Shown one piece after another: positions 1 to 8,431 of a DNA stretch of 64,000 bases (positions within the stretch are counted from its first letter, which is position 1; every line of letters starts with the position of its first letter). The position numbers and the translations under genes were made by a program. Source of the stretch: Ohtaekwangia sp036786105 (GTDB lineage Bacteria; Bacteroidota; Bacteroidia; Cytophagales; Cyclobacteriaceae). Below the pieces are notes generated by a model. The model was not told the origin of the DNA. It was given only the letters and a program-made list of their open reading frames with translations, and searched no databases. The DNA is taken from positions 28,375-92,374 of the forward strand of contig NZ_DAIQRQ010000014.1 of the NCBI RefSeq assembly GCF_036786105.1, given 5' to 3'.

Positions 1-710
1 AAGAATCCCTGCAGGGCAACATGCTTCTTCTCGCCTGTCCTGGTGTTCACCAGGCGTACTCCTGTTACTCCGTTATCGTCACCAATAATTTCTTCCGTCT
101 CCGTGTTCCAATGCACTTCGATATTGGGCGTACTCAGCACGCGGTTCTGCATAATCCTGGAAGCACGCATCTCATCACGTCTTACAATCAGGTGTACTTT
201 CGTACAGAGCTTGGCAAGGTATGTTGCTTCCTCGGCTGCTGAGTCACCAGCGCCTACTACGGCTACTTCCTTACCGCGATAAAAATATCCATCGCATACA
301 GCACAGGCCGATACACCGCGGTTATAGAATTTCTCTTCCGATGGTAAACCTAAATATTTAGCTGTTGCCCCGGTAGCTATGATTACAGATTCAGCGATCA
401 CTTCGTCTTTCTCATCGATCGTTACCTTTAATGGATAGCCTGAAAAATCAACTGATGTTACCAGACCATAGTTGATCTTGGTTCCGAATCGTTCTGCCTG
501 CTTCTGCAGATCGATCATCATTTGTGGGCCGTTTATACCTTCAGGGTAGCCCGGAAAGTTCTCAACATCATTTGTAGTCGTTAGCTGACCACCTGGCTGG
601 CCTCCTGTGTAAAGAACAGGATTCAAACCTGCACGGGCTGCATAAATCGCAGCGGTATATCCGGCAGGGCCGGAGCCAATGATGAGTACTTTCACTTCTT
701 CTTTTGCCAT
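1..710 (-). CDS. trxB: Thioredoxin reductase, C-terminus cut by window edge
   Basis: FAD- and NADPH-dependent enzyme that reduces thioredoxin in the cytoplasm. The ATG is at 708-710 and the frame stays open to base 1, so about 236 N-terminal residues are present of a usual 310 to 320. The start of the protein carries the FAD-binding glycine motif GSGPAGYTAAIYAA (about residues 12-25). The redox-active CAVC lies at 294-305 (Cys136 and Cys139), followed by DGYFYRG, as in bacterial TrxB. The gene lies downstream of rpoD on the same strand, but a strong hairpin at 741-763 separates them, so it probably has its own promoter. Family assignment is secure; only the 3' end is missing. Confidence 0.95.
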   Translation of the reverse strand, partial: MAKEEVKVLIIGSGPAGYTAAIYAARAGLNPVLYTGGQPGGQLTTTNDVENFPGYPEGINGPQMMIDLQKQAERFGTKINYGLVTSVDFSGYPLKVTIDEKDEVIAESVIIATGATAKYLGLPSEEKFYNRGVSACAVCDGYFYRGKEVAVVGAGDSAAEEATYLAKLCTKVHLIVRRDEMRASRIMQNRVLSTPNIEVHWNTETEEIIGDDNGVTGVRLVNTRTGEKKHVALQGF

Positions 711-733
711 AAATACATGTTTGATACGATAAC

Positions 734-763
734 AAAATAAAGGGTCTCGTAATTCGAGACCCT
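734..763 (-). terminator. Intrinsic terminator after rpoD
   Basis: A perfect 9-bp stem (741-749 with 755-763, AGGGTCTCG/CGAGACCCT) has a 5-base loop. On the minus strand it is followed by TTTATTTTG. It lies 26 bases past the rpoD stop and before trxB. Confidence 0.85.
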
Positions 764-788
764 CAATATATTCCAAAAATTTGGGATT

Positions 789-1652
789 CTAACCTAAGTA
801 AGGCTTCAAAGCTTTGCTTCTGGAAGTATGACGGAGACGTCTGATAGCCTTCTCTTTAATCTGACGAACGCGCTCGCGGGTAAGGTTAAACTTCTCACCG
901 ATCTCTTCAAGCGTCATGGAATGTTCGCCGTTAAGACCGAAGTAAAGCGTAATAACATCTGCTTCGCGTTGGGTAAGCGTAGACAGTGCACGTTGCACTT
1001 CTCTGCGAAGTGAATCGTTCATTAAACCAGAGTCAGGAGTCTCTTCGCTATCGTTCTCCAACACATCCAATAAGCTGTTCTCTTCACCTTGAACAAACGG
1101 AGCGTCCATGGAAACATGGCGACCGGATATCTTCATGGTATCGACAACTTCTGCTGTTGTTACATCCAGCACTTCGGCAAGTTCTTCCGGAGAAGGCTCG
1201 CGTTCATACTTTTGTTCAAGCTCGGAGAATGTCTTTGAAATTTTATTCAACGATCCGACACGGTTCAGCGGCAAACGAACAATACGCGACTGTTCGGCAA
1301 GCGCCTGCAGAATTGATTGGCGGATCCACCATACGGCATAGGAGATGAATTTAAAACCGCGGGTCTCATCGAAACGCTGAGCAGCTTTAATCAAACCTAA
1401 ATTGCCTTCATTGATAAGATCACCCAATGAAAGGCCTTGATTTTGATATTGCTTGGCAACGGATACAACGAAACGGAGGTTTGCTTTGGTAAGTTTCTCT
1501 AATGCTATCTGATCACCTTCTTTGATACGCTTCGCCAACTCTACTTCTTCATCTGGCGTAAGGAGGTCAACCTTACCAATCTCCTGGAGATATTTATCCA
1601 GCGACTGGCTTTCGCGGTTGGTAATTTGTTTACTGATCTTAAGCTGTCTCAT
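789..1652 (-). CDS. rpoD: Primary RNA polymerase sigma factor (RpoD/SigA)
   Basis: Housekeeping sigma factor that directs RNA polymerase to TTTG/TAnnTTTG promoters in Bacteroidota. At 287 residues it lacks region 1.1 and the non-conserved insert of proteobacterial RpoD, which is typical of this phylum. Visible parts: region 1.2 (SLDKYLQEIGKVDLL, about 17-31), region 2 with NEGNLGLIKAAQRFDETRGF (2.2-2.3) and FISYAVWWIRQSI (2.3-2.4), region 3, and region 4 ending in the helix-turn-helix EEIGEKFNLTRERVRQIKEKA. It follows pnp on the same strand after 81 bases and ends at its own terminator. Promoter-like sequences to check in this window were judged against the consensus this factor reads. Confidence 0.97.
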   Translation of the reverse strand: MRQLKISKQITNRESQSLDKYLQEIGKVDLLTPDEEVELAKRIKEGDQIALEKLTKANLRFVVSVAKQYQNQGLSLGDLINEGNLGLIKAAQRFDETRGFKFISYAVWWIRQSILQALAEQSRIVRLPLNRVGSLNKISKTFSELEQKYEREPSPEELAEVLDVTTAEVVDTMKISGRHVSMDAPFVQGEENSLLDVLENDSEETPDSGLMNDSLRREVQRALSTLTQREADVITLYFGLNGEHSMTLEEIGEKFNLTRERVRQIKEKAIRRLRHTSRSKALKPYLG

Positions 1653-1733
1653 GTTCCTTCTGTACTCTGTTTACGTTCGTTTATCTAACAATATACTGTT
1701 AAAAGTTAGTTCCTGTCAATTACTGGTGTACGA

Positions 1734-3881
1734 TTATTCTGCCGCAGTTGTTTCTTTCTTCGGCGGACGAGGCAATAATACTTTTCTGGATAGACGGAAC
1801 TTGCCTGTTTTTTTGTCTACTTCGATCAGTTTTACTTTTACTTCCTCTCCTACTTCCAGTACGCCTTCCATGGTTTCAAGGCGTTCCCATTTGATCTCGG
1901 AGATGTGCAGCAAGCCATCTTTCCCTGGCATGAACTCCACAAATGCACCAAATGGCATAATTGACTTCACTTTTCCATCGTAAACTTCTCCTACTTCCGG
2001 AACGGCTACAATGCCTTTAATACGTTTCAACGCAGCATCCATTACATCTTTGCTACTTGCAAACACGTTAACAATGCCTTTGCCATTAACTTCTTCAATA
2101 ACAACGGTTGCTCCGGTTGTATTCTGTATGTCTTGTACTACTTTACCACCAGGACCGATTACAGCACCGATCATTTCTTTCTCGATGATGACGGTTTCTG
2201 CACGTGGTGTATGAGGCTTCAGATCAGCACGAGGTGCAGCAATGGTCTTCTTCATTTCGTTGAGGATATGAAGTCTTCCTTCGCGTGCCTGGTTCAATGC
2301 TTCTGCCAGAATTTCGTAAGTAAGCCCATCTACTTTAAGGTCCATCTGGCAAGCGGTGATACCAAACTCAGTACCAGTAACTTTAAAGTCCATATCACCC
2401 AGGTGATCTTCATCACCAAGGATATCAGAAAGAATAGCATAACGGCCGGTCTCGCTATCGGAGATCATACCCATTGCTATACCGGATACCGGAGCCTTGA
2501 TAGGCACACCAGCATCCATCAATGCCAGTGAACCGGCACATACGGTAGCCATAGAGGACGAACCGTTTGATTCCAGTATATCGGATACAACACGGATTGT
2601 GTATGGATTCTTTTCATCGGGAGGAAGCACTTGTTTCAGCGCACGGAACGCCAGGTTACCGTGACCCACTTCGCGTCTGCCCGGAGCGCGATTCGGTTTT
2701 ACCTCACCCGTAGAAAATCCAGGGAAGTTATAATGCAGGATAAACTTGCTTGATCCGGAGATCATAGCGCCATCAATAAGCTGCTCGTCAAGCTTTGTAC
2801 CTAGTGTTACCGTTGTGAGTGATTGTGTTTCACCACGGGTAAAAATTGAAGATCCGTGTGTTGAAGGAAGATAATCAACCTCGGACCATATTTGCCTGAT
2901 TTCCTTCGTTTTACGGCCATCCAGACGAATCTGTTTGTTAAGTGACAGATCGCGTGCAGCCTTCTTTAAAATGTCTTTGTAGTAACGCTTCACTAGCGTT
3001 TTATCGATCGTGGTATCTTCCGGGAGTGATTCGAGGTATTCATCCAGTGGCTTGGAAAGTGCCTCTGATCTTTCCTTCTTGTTTGTCAGCAGGCGGGAAG
3101 CTGCTGCATATACCGGTTCGTAGAATTTAGCCCAAAGCTCGGCCTTGAGTGCCTCATCGTTTGTTTCGTGGCTATAGGTCCGTTTCTCTATTCTTCCAAC
3201 GGCTTGTGCAAATTCGATCTGAACTTTACACTGTTCGATAATAGCCGCGTGAGCAACCTTCAACGCTTCCAGCATATCGGCTTCGCTCACTTCTTTCATC
3301 TCACCTTCCACCATCAATATATTCTCGATAGAAGCTGCCACGATCAGGTCTATGTCGGCACGTTCTTTATCAGCCATGGTTGGGTTGATAAGGAACTTGC
3401 CATCAACACGGGCTACGCGAACTTCTGATATCGGTCCCTGGAAAGGAATATCCGAAACAGATAATGCTGCTGATGCTGCAAATGCTGCAAGCGCATCGGG
3501 CATAGCGTTGGCATCTCCGGAGATGAGGTAAATCATCACCTGTGTATCAGCATGATAATCGCTGGGAAAAAGTGGACGTATCGCACGATCAACCAGGCGG
3601 CTAATCAGAATTTCGTAGTCAGATAATTTGCTTTCACGTTTCAGGAATCCTCCCGGTACTTTACCGGTAGAGGCAAATTTTTCCTGATAATCAACGGACA
3701 ATGGAAGGAAGTCTGTTCCTTCTTTTGCGTCCTGTGCAGATACAACGGTAGCTAACAGCATGGTGTTACCCATTTTCAATACCACGGCACCGTCTGCCTG
3801 GCGGGCAAGTTTTCCGGTTTCAATAGTTATCTCGCGGCCATCCGGCAACTTGCAAGATTTAGTAATAACAGTCGGTTTCAT
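1734..3881 (-). CDS. pnp: Polynucleotide phosphorylase
   Basis: Phosphorolytic 3'-5' exoribonuclease of the mRNA decay machinery, a cytoplasmic homotrimer. The 715 residues match the family length. Two RNase PH domains are separated by a helical linker. The second carries the active-site region DILGDEDHLGDMDFKVTGT. A KH domain follows, with its GxxG loop in IGAVIGPGGKVVQDIQ. A C-terminal S1 domain (GEVYDGKVKSIMPFGAFVEF) completes the enzyme, with a short basic tail. It lies 103 bases downstream of rpsO on the same strand, across a hairpin. This is the rpsO-pnp order known from E. coli, here extended to rpoD. Confidence 0.97.
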   Translation of the reverse strand: MKPTVITKSCKLPDGREITIETGKLARQADGAVVLKMGNTMLLATVVSAQDAKEGTDFLPLSVDYQEKFASTGKVPGGFLKRESKLSDYEILISRLVDRAIRPLFPSDYHADTQVMIYLISGDANAMPDALAAFAASAALSVSDIPFQGPISEVRVARVDGKFLINPTMADKERADIDLIVAASIENILMVEGEMKEVSEADMLEALKVAHAAIIEQCKVQIEFAQAVGRIEKRTYSHETNDEALKAELWAKFYEPVYAAASRLLTNKKERSEALSKPLDEYLESLPEDTTIDKTLVKRYYKDILKKAARDLSLNKQIRLDGRKTKEIRQIWSEVDYLPSTHGSSIFTRGETQSLTTVTLGTKLDEQLIDGAMISGSSKFILHYNFPGFSTGEVKPNRAPGRREVGHGNLAFRALKQVLPPDEKNPYTIRVVSDILESNGSSSMATVCAGSLALMDAGVPIKAPVSGIAMGMISDSETGRYAILSDILGDEDHLGDMDFKVTGTEFGITACQMDLKVDGLTYEILAEALNQAREGRLHILNEMKKTIAAPRADLKPHTPRAETVIIEKEMIGAVIGPGGKVVQDIQNTTGATVVIEEVNGKGIVNVFASSKDVMDAALKRIKGIVAVPEVGEVYDGKVKSIMPFGAFVEFMPGKDGLLHISEIKWERLETMEGVLEVGEEVKVKLIEVDKKTGKFRLSRKVLLPRPPKKETTAAE

Positions 3882-3935
3882 AAAAATAGATGTTAGAGAT
3901 AAACCTGGTAAGCGGTTTACCTCATTTTTTAAAAA

Positions 3936-3967
3936 TGCAAAAAGGGAACCTTTGTTCGGGTTCCCTT
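3936..3967 (-). terminator. Hairpin between rpsO and pnp
   Basis: A perfect 9-bp stem (3942-3950 with 3959-3967, AAGGGAACC/GGTTCCCTT) has an 8-base loop. On the minus strand it is followed by TTTTTGCATTTTT. The position is that of the rpsO terminator t1 in E. coli. It may terminate only partly, letting pnp be read through, and may also act as a processing site. Confidence 0.8.
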
Positions 3968-3984
3968 CGGGGAATGTAGAATTC

Positions 3985-4260
3985 TTATTTTCTCAGGTCG
4001 AGGTCCGCAAGAACCGCCCTGTAGCGTTCGATGTTTGTGTTCTGGAGGTAGTTGAGGAGCTTTTTGCGCTTACCTACCAATTTCATGAGGCCTTGTTGTG
4101 TAGCGAAATCTTTCTTATGATCTTTCAGGTGATCGGTCAAGTGGTTGATCCGATGAGTGAACAGGGCAATCTGCGACTCCGGAGAACCCGTATCTTCTTT
4201 CTTCTTGCCGAAGCCGTGTTTCGAGAACAAACCTTGTTTAATTTCAGTAGTTAAATACAT
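3985..4260 (-). CDS. rpsO: Ribosomal protein S15
   Basis: Small-subunit ribosomal protein that binds the three-way junction of 16S rRNA helices 20-22. The 91 residues match the family exactly. The signature stretch TGSPESQIALFTHRINHLTDHLK and the following HKKDFATQQGLMKLVGKRKKLLNYL are typical; the second part forms the rRNA-binding helices. It is the first gene of the rpsO-pnp unit, has a good Bacteroidota promoter just upstream (4294-4326), and ends at the hairpin 3942-3967. Confidence 0.97.
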   Translation of the reverse strand: MYLTTEIKQGLFSKHGFGKKKEDTGSPESQIALFTHRINHLTDHLKDHKKDFATQQGLMKLVGKRKKLLNYLQNTNIERYRAVLADLDLRK

Positions 4261-4293
4261 CTCAAAAAAATTTTTATCTCTTTATTCAGGGTG

Positions 4294-4326
4294 CAAAGGT
4301 AAGCCAAAATGGCCGAATAATCCAAA
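4294..4326 (-). promoter_or_regulatory. Bacteroidota-type promoter of rpsO
   Basis: On the minus strand, TTTG (4323-4326) is followed after 21 bases by TACCTTTG (4294-4301), an exact match to the -7 consensus TAnnTTTG. The rpsO ATG is 33 bases further on. Confidence 0.7.
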
Positions 4327-4348
4327 AACTCATTAAACTTTCGACGTT

Positions 4349-6157
4349 CTAAACCGGTTGCGCTTTGCGTGCGTCCTTTCTTTTCGTAAACCATCGCTTT
4401 ATCTTATCCGCTGCAACACTATAAAAATCAGCCTCAAACAAACGTGCATCAATTCGGGCTTGTCTCAGAAAAAACATTCCCGTAAGGAGCAATAAAAAAT
4501 CTGCCATCCACACTCCCGTTGCAATACTCACATTTCCCTGCTTGGCAAGCTTCTCTCCCTGCATGGTTAATACATAGTATATAATAAAGAACAGAATGGA
4601 CACCAGGAATGGAACTCCCAATCCGCCTCGTTTAATGATAGCGCCCAGAGGTGCCCCGATCAAAAACATGGCAATGCAGGCAAATGAACTCGCAAAGATC
4701 TTGTGCCACTGTATCTGGAATGTACGCAGCTCAGTAGTGTAATTTTCAATGCTGCTATTGGCGTTTTCCACTTGGCTTTTCACCTGTCGTGCCATGTTTG
4801 CGGCACCTTGCCAGACTTCCTGGCGTGGCTCTAATTTAAATACGCTGTCTATCTTGGCCTGAATGGTAGAGTCCGACACAGGCACTTTCCTGGGAGGCAC
4901 AACCGGAATAACTTTCGGCTGTGTTTTATATTTCACCGGTCTACGTTTGACGGCCGCATTTAACTTATTAAATCTATTACTGGGCTTTGTTTTTATAGAA
5001 GCACTGCTCTTCACCGGAGGCTTGTCATTATCGGGCTTCCTTACTACTACCGGTTTTGATTCTTGCTTTTTGGGTTCCACTTTCTTAGGCTCTTCGGTCT
5101 TAGCCGGGGGCGGCAGTGTCTGGGCAACCGGCTGCGGTTCCCGAGTCTTTATCTTATCCCGGTAGGGTAACGCTGTAATTGAATCGCGGTAATGTTTATA
5201 GGCCCACACATCAGAGGGCATAATGACTGTATCTTTCCGGAAGTAGAAATTGAAATAACTTGGCCGGTATAAATAATGTGACAGGCGCTGATTCATGATT
5301 TCTCTATGCACCGAATCTATATCTCCATCGAGTTGTCCCAGATTTCGCATGATGCGGTTATTCTGAAACCACTTCTTATCTGTGCGATCCATCTGGAACG
5401 ATGATAAGTCGAACACGACTTGGGTCTTATTGAATTTACTGCGGCTTAGCGTCTCTGAATTTTTATTTCTCTTCTGCCCTACTACTTCGCGCTCGTTGCT
5501 GGCACCTTCGGTATAGTTATACCCATTGAACAACTCGAACTTGAGGTAGCGTTCGTTTAATATTGTTTGCATACGACCGGAGTCAGCGATCGTCACTTCT
5601 TTGTTGCCATCGTTCTTTCGGTGGTCATACACAATCACATCTTTCAGTGTGATACCATCGGGAAATTTTTTATTGACCTTTATACTGATATCATTAATGC
5701 CATTATAGAAGGCCCCTTCACGCAAGTCAAGCGCGGGTTTCTTTTGTTTGATGTCATAGAGGAGACTATAGGCTTCGAGAGCAGCTTTAGGTACCAGGTC
5801 GTTGTTGGCATAGAAAGCTACCACCGTAAGGCCGAGTACAAATACGAAAATAGGAAGTAATGCGCGTACAAGTGAAACCCCGGAAGCTTTTATGGCTGTT
5901 AGCTCAAAGTGCTCGCCCAGATTTCCGAAGGCAATCAGCGATGAAAGCAGCACGGCCAAAGGCAATGCGGTAGGTACGGTAAATACGGCAAAATGAAAAA
6001 ACAATTGACCTAACGTCCAGTAATCCAGTCCCTTTCCGATGATGTCATCGAAATACTTGAGCATGTTTACGTTGAGCAGAATAAAAACTACGACCAGGAA
6101 GGTAATGAGGAACGGGCCAATAAAGGCACTTAATATAAGCTTGTCGAGTTTCTTCAT
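4349..6157 (-). CDS. LptF/LptG (YjgP/YjgQ) family permease
   Basis: Inner-membrane subunit of the LPS export machine, which works with the ATPase LptB and passes LPS to LptC/A/D/E. The N-terminus has LSAFIGPFLITFLVVVFIL and further membrane segments to about residue 120, followed by a long periplasmic domain. Three membrane segments sit near the end (about residues 490-570), the second rich in small residues around IGAPLGAIIKRGG. At 602 residues it is much longer than E. coli LptG (about 360). The extra length is a Pro/Lys-rich low-complexity stretch at about residues 340-430. The product could be LptF or LptG; I do not choose. The permease has its own promoter at 6172-6201. LptE and LpxK elsewhere in the window serve the same outer-membrane pathway. 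Confidence 0.88.
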   Translation of the reverse strand: MKKLDKLILSAFIGPFLITFLVVVFILLNVNMLKYFDDIIGKGLDYWTLGQLFFHFAVFTVPTALPLAVLLSSLIAFGNLGEHFELTAIKASGVSLVRALLPIFVFVLGLTVVAFYANNDLVPKAALEAYSLLYDIKQKKPALDLREGAFYNGINDISIKVNKKFPDGITLKDVIVYDHRKNDGNKEVTIADSGRMQTILNERYLKFELFNGYNYTEGASNEREVVGQKRNKNSETLSRSKFNKTQVVFDLSSFQMDRTDKKWFQNNRIMRNLGQLDGDIDSVHREIMNQRLSHYLYRPSYFNFYFRKDTVIMPSDVWAYKHYRDSITALPYRDKIKTREPQPVAQTLPPPAKTEEPKKVEPKKQESKPVVVRKPDNDKPPVKSSASIKTKPSNRFNKLNAAVKRRPVKYKTQPKVIPVVPPRKVPVSDSTIQAKIDSVFKLEPRQEVWQGAANMARQVKSQVENANSSIENYTTELRTFQIQWHKIFASSFACIAMFLIGAPLGAIIKRGGLGVPFLVSILFFIIYYVLTMQGEKLAKQGNVSIATGVWMADFLLLLTGMFFLRQARIDARLFEADFYSVAADKIKRWFTKRKDARKAQPV

Positions 6158-6171
6158 GCGCGCTATGCACT

Positions 6172-6201
6172 CAAAAATAAAGCCAATGCAAGGGAATCAA
6201 A
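6172..6201 (-). promoter_or_regulatory. Promoter of the LptF/LptG-like gene
   Basis: TTTG (6198-6201, minus strand) and TATTTTTG (6172-6179) are separated by 18 bases and match the Bacteroidota -33/-7 pattern. The ATG follows 14 bases after the -7 box. Confidence 0.65.
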
Positions 6202-6242
6202 ACGGTGAGCAAAAAATAAATTGGATGAAGAAGAAAGGCGCA

Positions 6243-6659
6243 CTACCCTCCTACAGTCTTACGAAGTGCCTCTATCAGACCATCCCACAGGTCGTGAAGT
6301 TCTTTGTGATCATCAAAGTCTGAGTAATCAAATACTTTGAGGTAAACGGATTGTGTTAGTTCATTGAATTCGAGGCGAAGTTCGAAGTATGATGGATCGC
6401 GACTGTCGTTATCATTCTCGGGCAGAAATTCGAAGCGTGCAAAGTGATTGGTTCTATGGGCGGTGAGCCGTGCTCTATGTTCTTCGCTATCCCAAAAGAA
6501 AGTAAAGGATTTGTCTTCGTTGTTGATAGTTACATCATCTGCAAACCACTCTGCCAGGCCGCTCGCTGTTTGAATGTATGGATACAGCATCTTAATAGAA
6601 GCGTGGATCTCATAGTCCGCAATAAATAATTTCTTTTTCGACATGCTTAGCGTTGCCAT
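6243..6659 (-). CDS. START-like domain protein
   Basis: A 138-residue soluble protein of the START/SRPBCC superfamily, which forms a helix-grip fold around a hydrophobic pocket. It matches the small START-like proteins (AHSA1-like) widespread in Bacteroidota: KKKLFIADYEIHASIKMLYPYIQTASGLAEWFAD at the start, then alternating beta strands, and a closing amphipathic helix (DLWDGLIEALRKTVGG). The ligand is unknown. An alternative start is Met6 (MSKKKLF). It may have its own promoter; the next gene downstream also has one. Confidence 0.8.
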   Translation of the reverse strand: MATLSMSKKKLFIADYEIHASIKMLYPYIQTASGLAEWFADDVTINNEDKSFTFFWDSEEHRARLTAHRTNHFARFEFLPENDNDSRDPSYFELRLEFNELTQSVYLKVFDYSDFDDHKELHDLWDGLIEALRKTVGG

Positions 6660-6710
6660 AGCAAAGGGCTTGGGATTTGAATATATATTATTTTTAGGAC
6701 TATGACAAAA

Positions 6711-6753
6711 TAAAAAACGTGGCCGCCTTTTGCATCTGTAAAAAGCTCCACGT
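6711..6753 (-). terminator. Terminator of the 30-codon mini-ORF
   Basis: On the minus strand, ACGTGG (6748-6753) pairs with CCACGT (6717-6722). An inner stem pairs GCTTTTT with AAAAGGC, and the hairpin is followed by TTTTTATTTTG. The T-run is on the minus side only, so it ends a transcript coming from about 6870 and not one from the START gene. Confidence 0.65.
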
Positions 6754-6780
6754 GCCCGAAAAAAATATAGAAGAAGTTTG

Positions 6781-6873
6781 TTAAACTTTCAAACGAGCTT
6801 TTTTGATAAAACAAAAGATACAGAGACCAATCTGGATTAAAGCGGTAGACAGTAACGCTAACATTACTCCCAT
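6781..6873 (-). CDS. Possible 30-residue single-pass membrane mini-protein
   Basis: ATG GGA GTA ATG ... GTT TAA reads 30 codons. The product begins MGVMLALLSTALIQIG, continues with a hydrophobic LCIFCF, and ends KKARLKV: one membrane segment with a basic cytoplasmic tail. The frame is closed by a stop 28 bases before a convincing terminator (6711-6753), so a small independent transcript is likely. No clear Shine-Dalgarno sequence is present, which is common in this phylum. It could instead be a non-coding RNA. Coding is an inference from composition and context. Confidence 0.45.
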   Translation of the reverse strand: MGVMLALLSTALIQIGLCIFCFIKKARLKV

Positions 6874-6977
6874 AGGTCAGTTAATTCTTAATCAAATGTA
6901 ACTGACCTTATCAAAAACGTTTATTTTGAGGAGATTATTGGTTGCTCTTTACGATCAATTGATCAAATACCCTTTCA

Positions 6978-7490
6978 ATGGATTTAAGACAGGCATTATT
7001 GCGCGAACACTCAAAGAAACAAGCGAGTAAGATAACTGATTATGTGGCTGATAATCCGGTTCGATTTAAAGTGTTGGTTGACATTTACCTGGAAGGTCCA
7101 TACCGCGTAACGCAGCGAGCCGCATGGCCCGTGGGGCTGTGTGTGGAGAAACATCCGGAGCTTATTCGCCCGCATCTAAAACGAGTGATTGACTATTTAA
7201 GGAAGCCCGGTATTCATGATGCCGTAAAGCGGAACACAATGCGGCTGCTGCAGTTCTGCGATATACCGAAGCGCTATCACGGAGCATTGATAGACCTCTG
7301 TTTTCAATACCTGCAAGACCACAAAGAGCCGGTAGCGGTAAAAGCTTTCGCGATGACGGTGCTTTATCGCCTGACGCAAACTATACCTGAGCTGAAGAAA
7401 GAACTTCAGATTGTACTGGAAGATCAACTGCCTTACGCCTCGCCTGCGTTTACCGTTCGGGCCAGGAAAATATTAAAAGAACTAGCGTAA
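6978..7490 (+). CDS. HEAT-like helical repeat protein
   Basis: A 170-residue, all-alpha soluble protein built from paired helices. Examples are RFKVLVDIYLEGPYRVTQRA, HLKRVIDYLRKPGIHDAVKR and EPVAVKAFAMTVLYRLTQTI, with the hydrophobic spacing of HEAT or ARM repeats. Proteins like this are common, uncharacterised singletons in Cytophagales. There is no signal peptide. It is the first plus-strand gene after the mini-ORF and is followed after 83 bases by the DUF3667 gene, which has its own promoter. A role as a scaffold or binding protein is inferred from the fold only. Confidence 0.6.
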   Translation: MDLRQALLREHSKKQASKITDYVADNPVRFKVLVDIYLEGPYRVTQRAAWPVGLCVEKHPELIRPHLKRVIDYLRKPGIHDAVKRNTMRLLQFCDIPKRYHGALIDLCFQYLQDHKEPVAVKAFAMTVLYRLTQTIPELKKELQIVLEDQLPYASPAFTVRARKILKELA

Positions 7491-7540
7491 CGGCGCAAGA
7501 TCGGTTTATACAATACTTATCTATAAGCCAATGCTTTCGT

Positions 7541-7548
7541 TAGTTTTG
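7541..7548 (+). promoter_or_regulatory. -7 promoter box before the DUF3667 gene
   Basis: TAGTTTTG is an exact TAnnTTTG match. It lies 25 bases before the ATG at 7574. I see no clear -33 TTTG. Confidence 0.45.
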
Positions 7549-7573
7549 TACCAGACAATCTTTAACTACCTGC

Positions 7574-8431
7574 ATGAACGACTTCGCGCATCAGCAGCAT
7601 GTTTGTAAAAGCTGCAGCAATACTTTCGTTGGACTTTACTGCAACCTCTGTGGTGAAAAAGTAATTGAGCCGAAGGAGCGCAAGATTCAATCTGTTATTG
7701 GTCATTTGCTGGTTGCATCTACCATTGTTGATAACAAGTTTCTGAAATCGTTGTGGTATACTGTTACCAAGCCCGGGTTTCTTTCGCGTGAGTATGTGGA
7801 CGGCCGCAGGGTAATGTACATGCGCCCATTACAAATGTTCTTTATTCTGAACCTGATTTATTTTTTGTTTCCGGTGCTGCAAATGTTCAACTCATCACTG
7901 TACACTCAGCTCCATGTACTTCCACACAGCAAGCTGGCACAACGGATAGTTGTACAAATGCTGAAAAAAGATAGCATGACGATGACGGGCTTTGAACTCA
8001 TGTATAATGAAAAAACCACGAGCCTGGCAAAATTACTGGTTGTAGTTTTTGTATTGCTGGCATCGCTGCCCCTCAGCCTGATCTTCCGGAAGAAGAATCG
8101 CTACTTTACCGATCACGTGGCTTTCTCCGTAGAACTTACCAGTTTTAACCTGGCCGTGAATGCAATAGCACTGTCGGTGATCTTTGCGTTTATTAATATG
8201 ATTTTGCGCATTACGCATACATCAAGTTATGGTATGTACCTGAACGATCTTACGCTTACCATCATCTTTGTATCCACCAATCTATACTTTATATTTTATG
8301 CTGCGCGCACCTTCTATAGCCAGCGGGGCAAGCGACTTATACTAAAAGCTTTTGCGGGAATTCTCGGATTGTTTGTGGCGCTGGAAGTGTACCGGTTCTT
8401 CCTGTTCTTTATTACAATCTGGACGATGTAA
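7574..8431 (+). CDS. DUF3667 family membrane protein
   Basis: A 285-residue Bacteroidota-specific family of unknown function. The N-terminus has a rubredoxin-like or zinc-ribbon pair, CKSC (about residues 12-15) and CNLC (about 27-30), followed by GEK. The conserved stretch around LWYTVTKPGFLSREYVDGRRVMY comes next, then the membrane part: about four or five hydrophobic segments, such as MFFILNLIYFLFPVL and LLVVVFVLLASLPLSLIF. A cytoplasmic metal-binding knuckle on a membrane anchor is the likely architecture. The stop codon abuts that of the convergent TPR gene, with no base between them. Confidence 0.85.
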   Translation: MNDFAHQQHVCKSCSNTFVGLYCNLCGEKVIEPKERKIQSVIGHLLVASTIVDNKFLKSLWYTVTKPGFLSREYVDGRRVMYMRPLQMFFILNLIYFLFPVLQMFNSSLYTQLHVLPHSKLAQRIVVQMLKKDSMTMTGFELMYNEKTTSLAKLLVVVFVLLASLPLSLIFRKKNRYFTDHVAFSVELTSFNLAVNAIALSVIFAFINMILRITHTSSYGMYLNDLTLTIIFVSTNLYFIFYAARTFYSQRGKRLILKAFAGILGLFVALEVYRFFLFFITIWTM

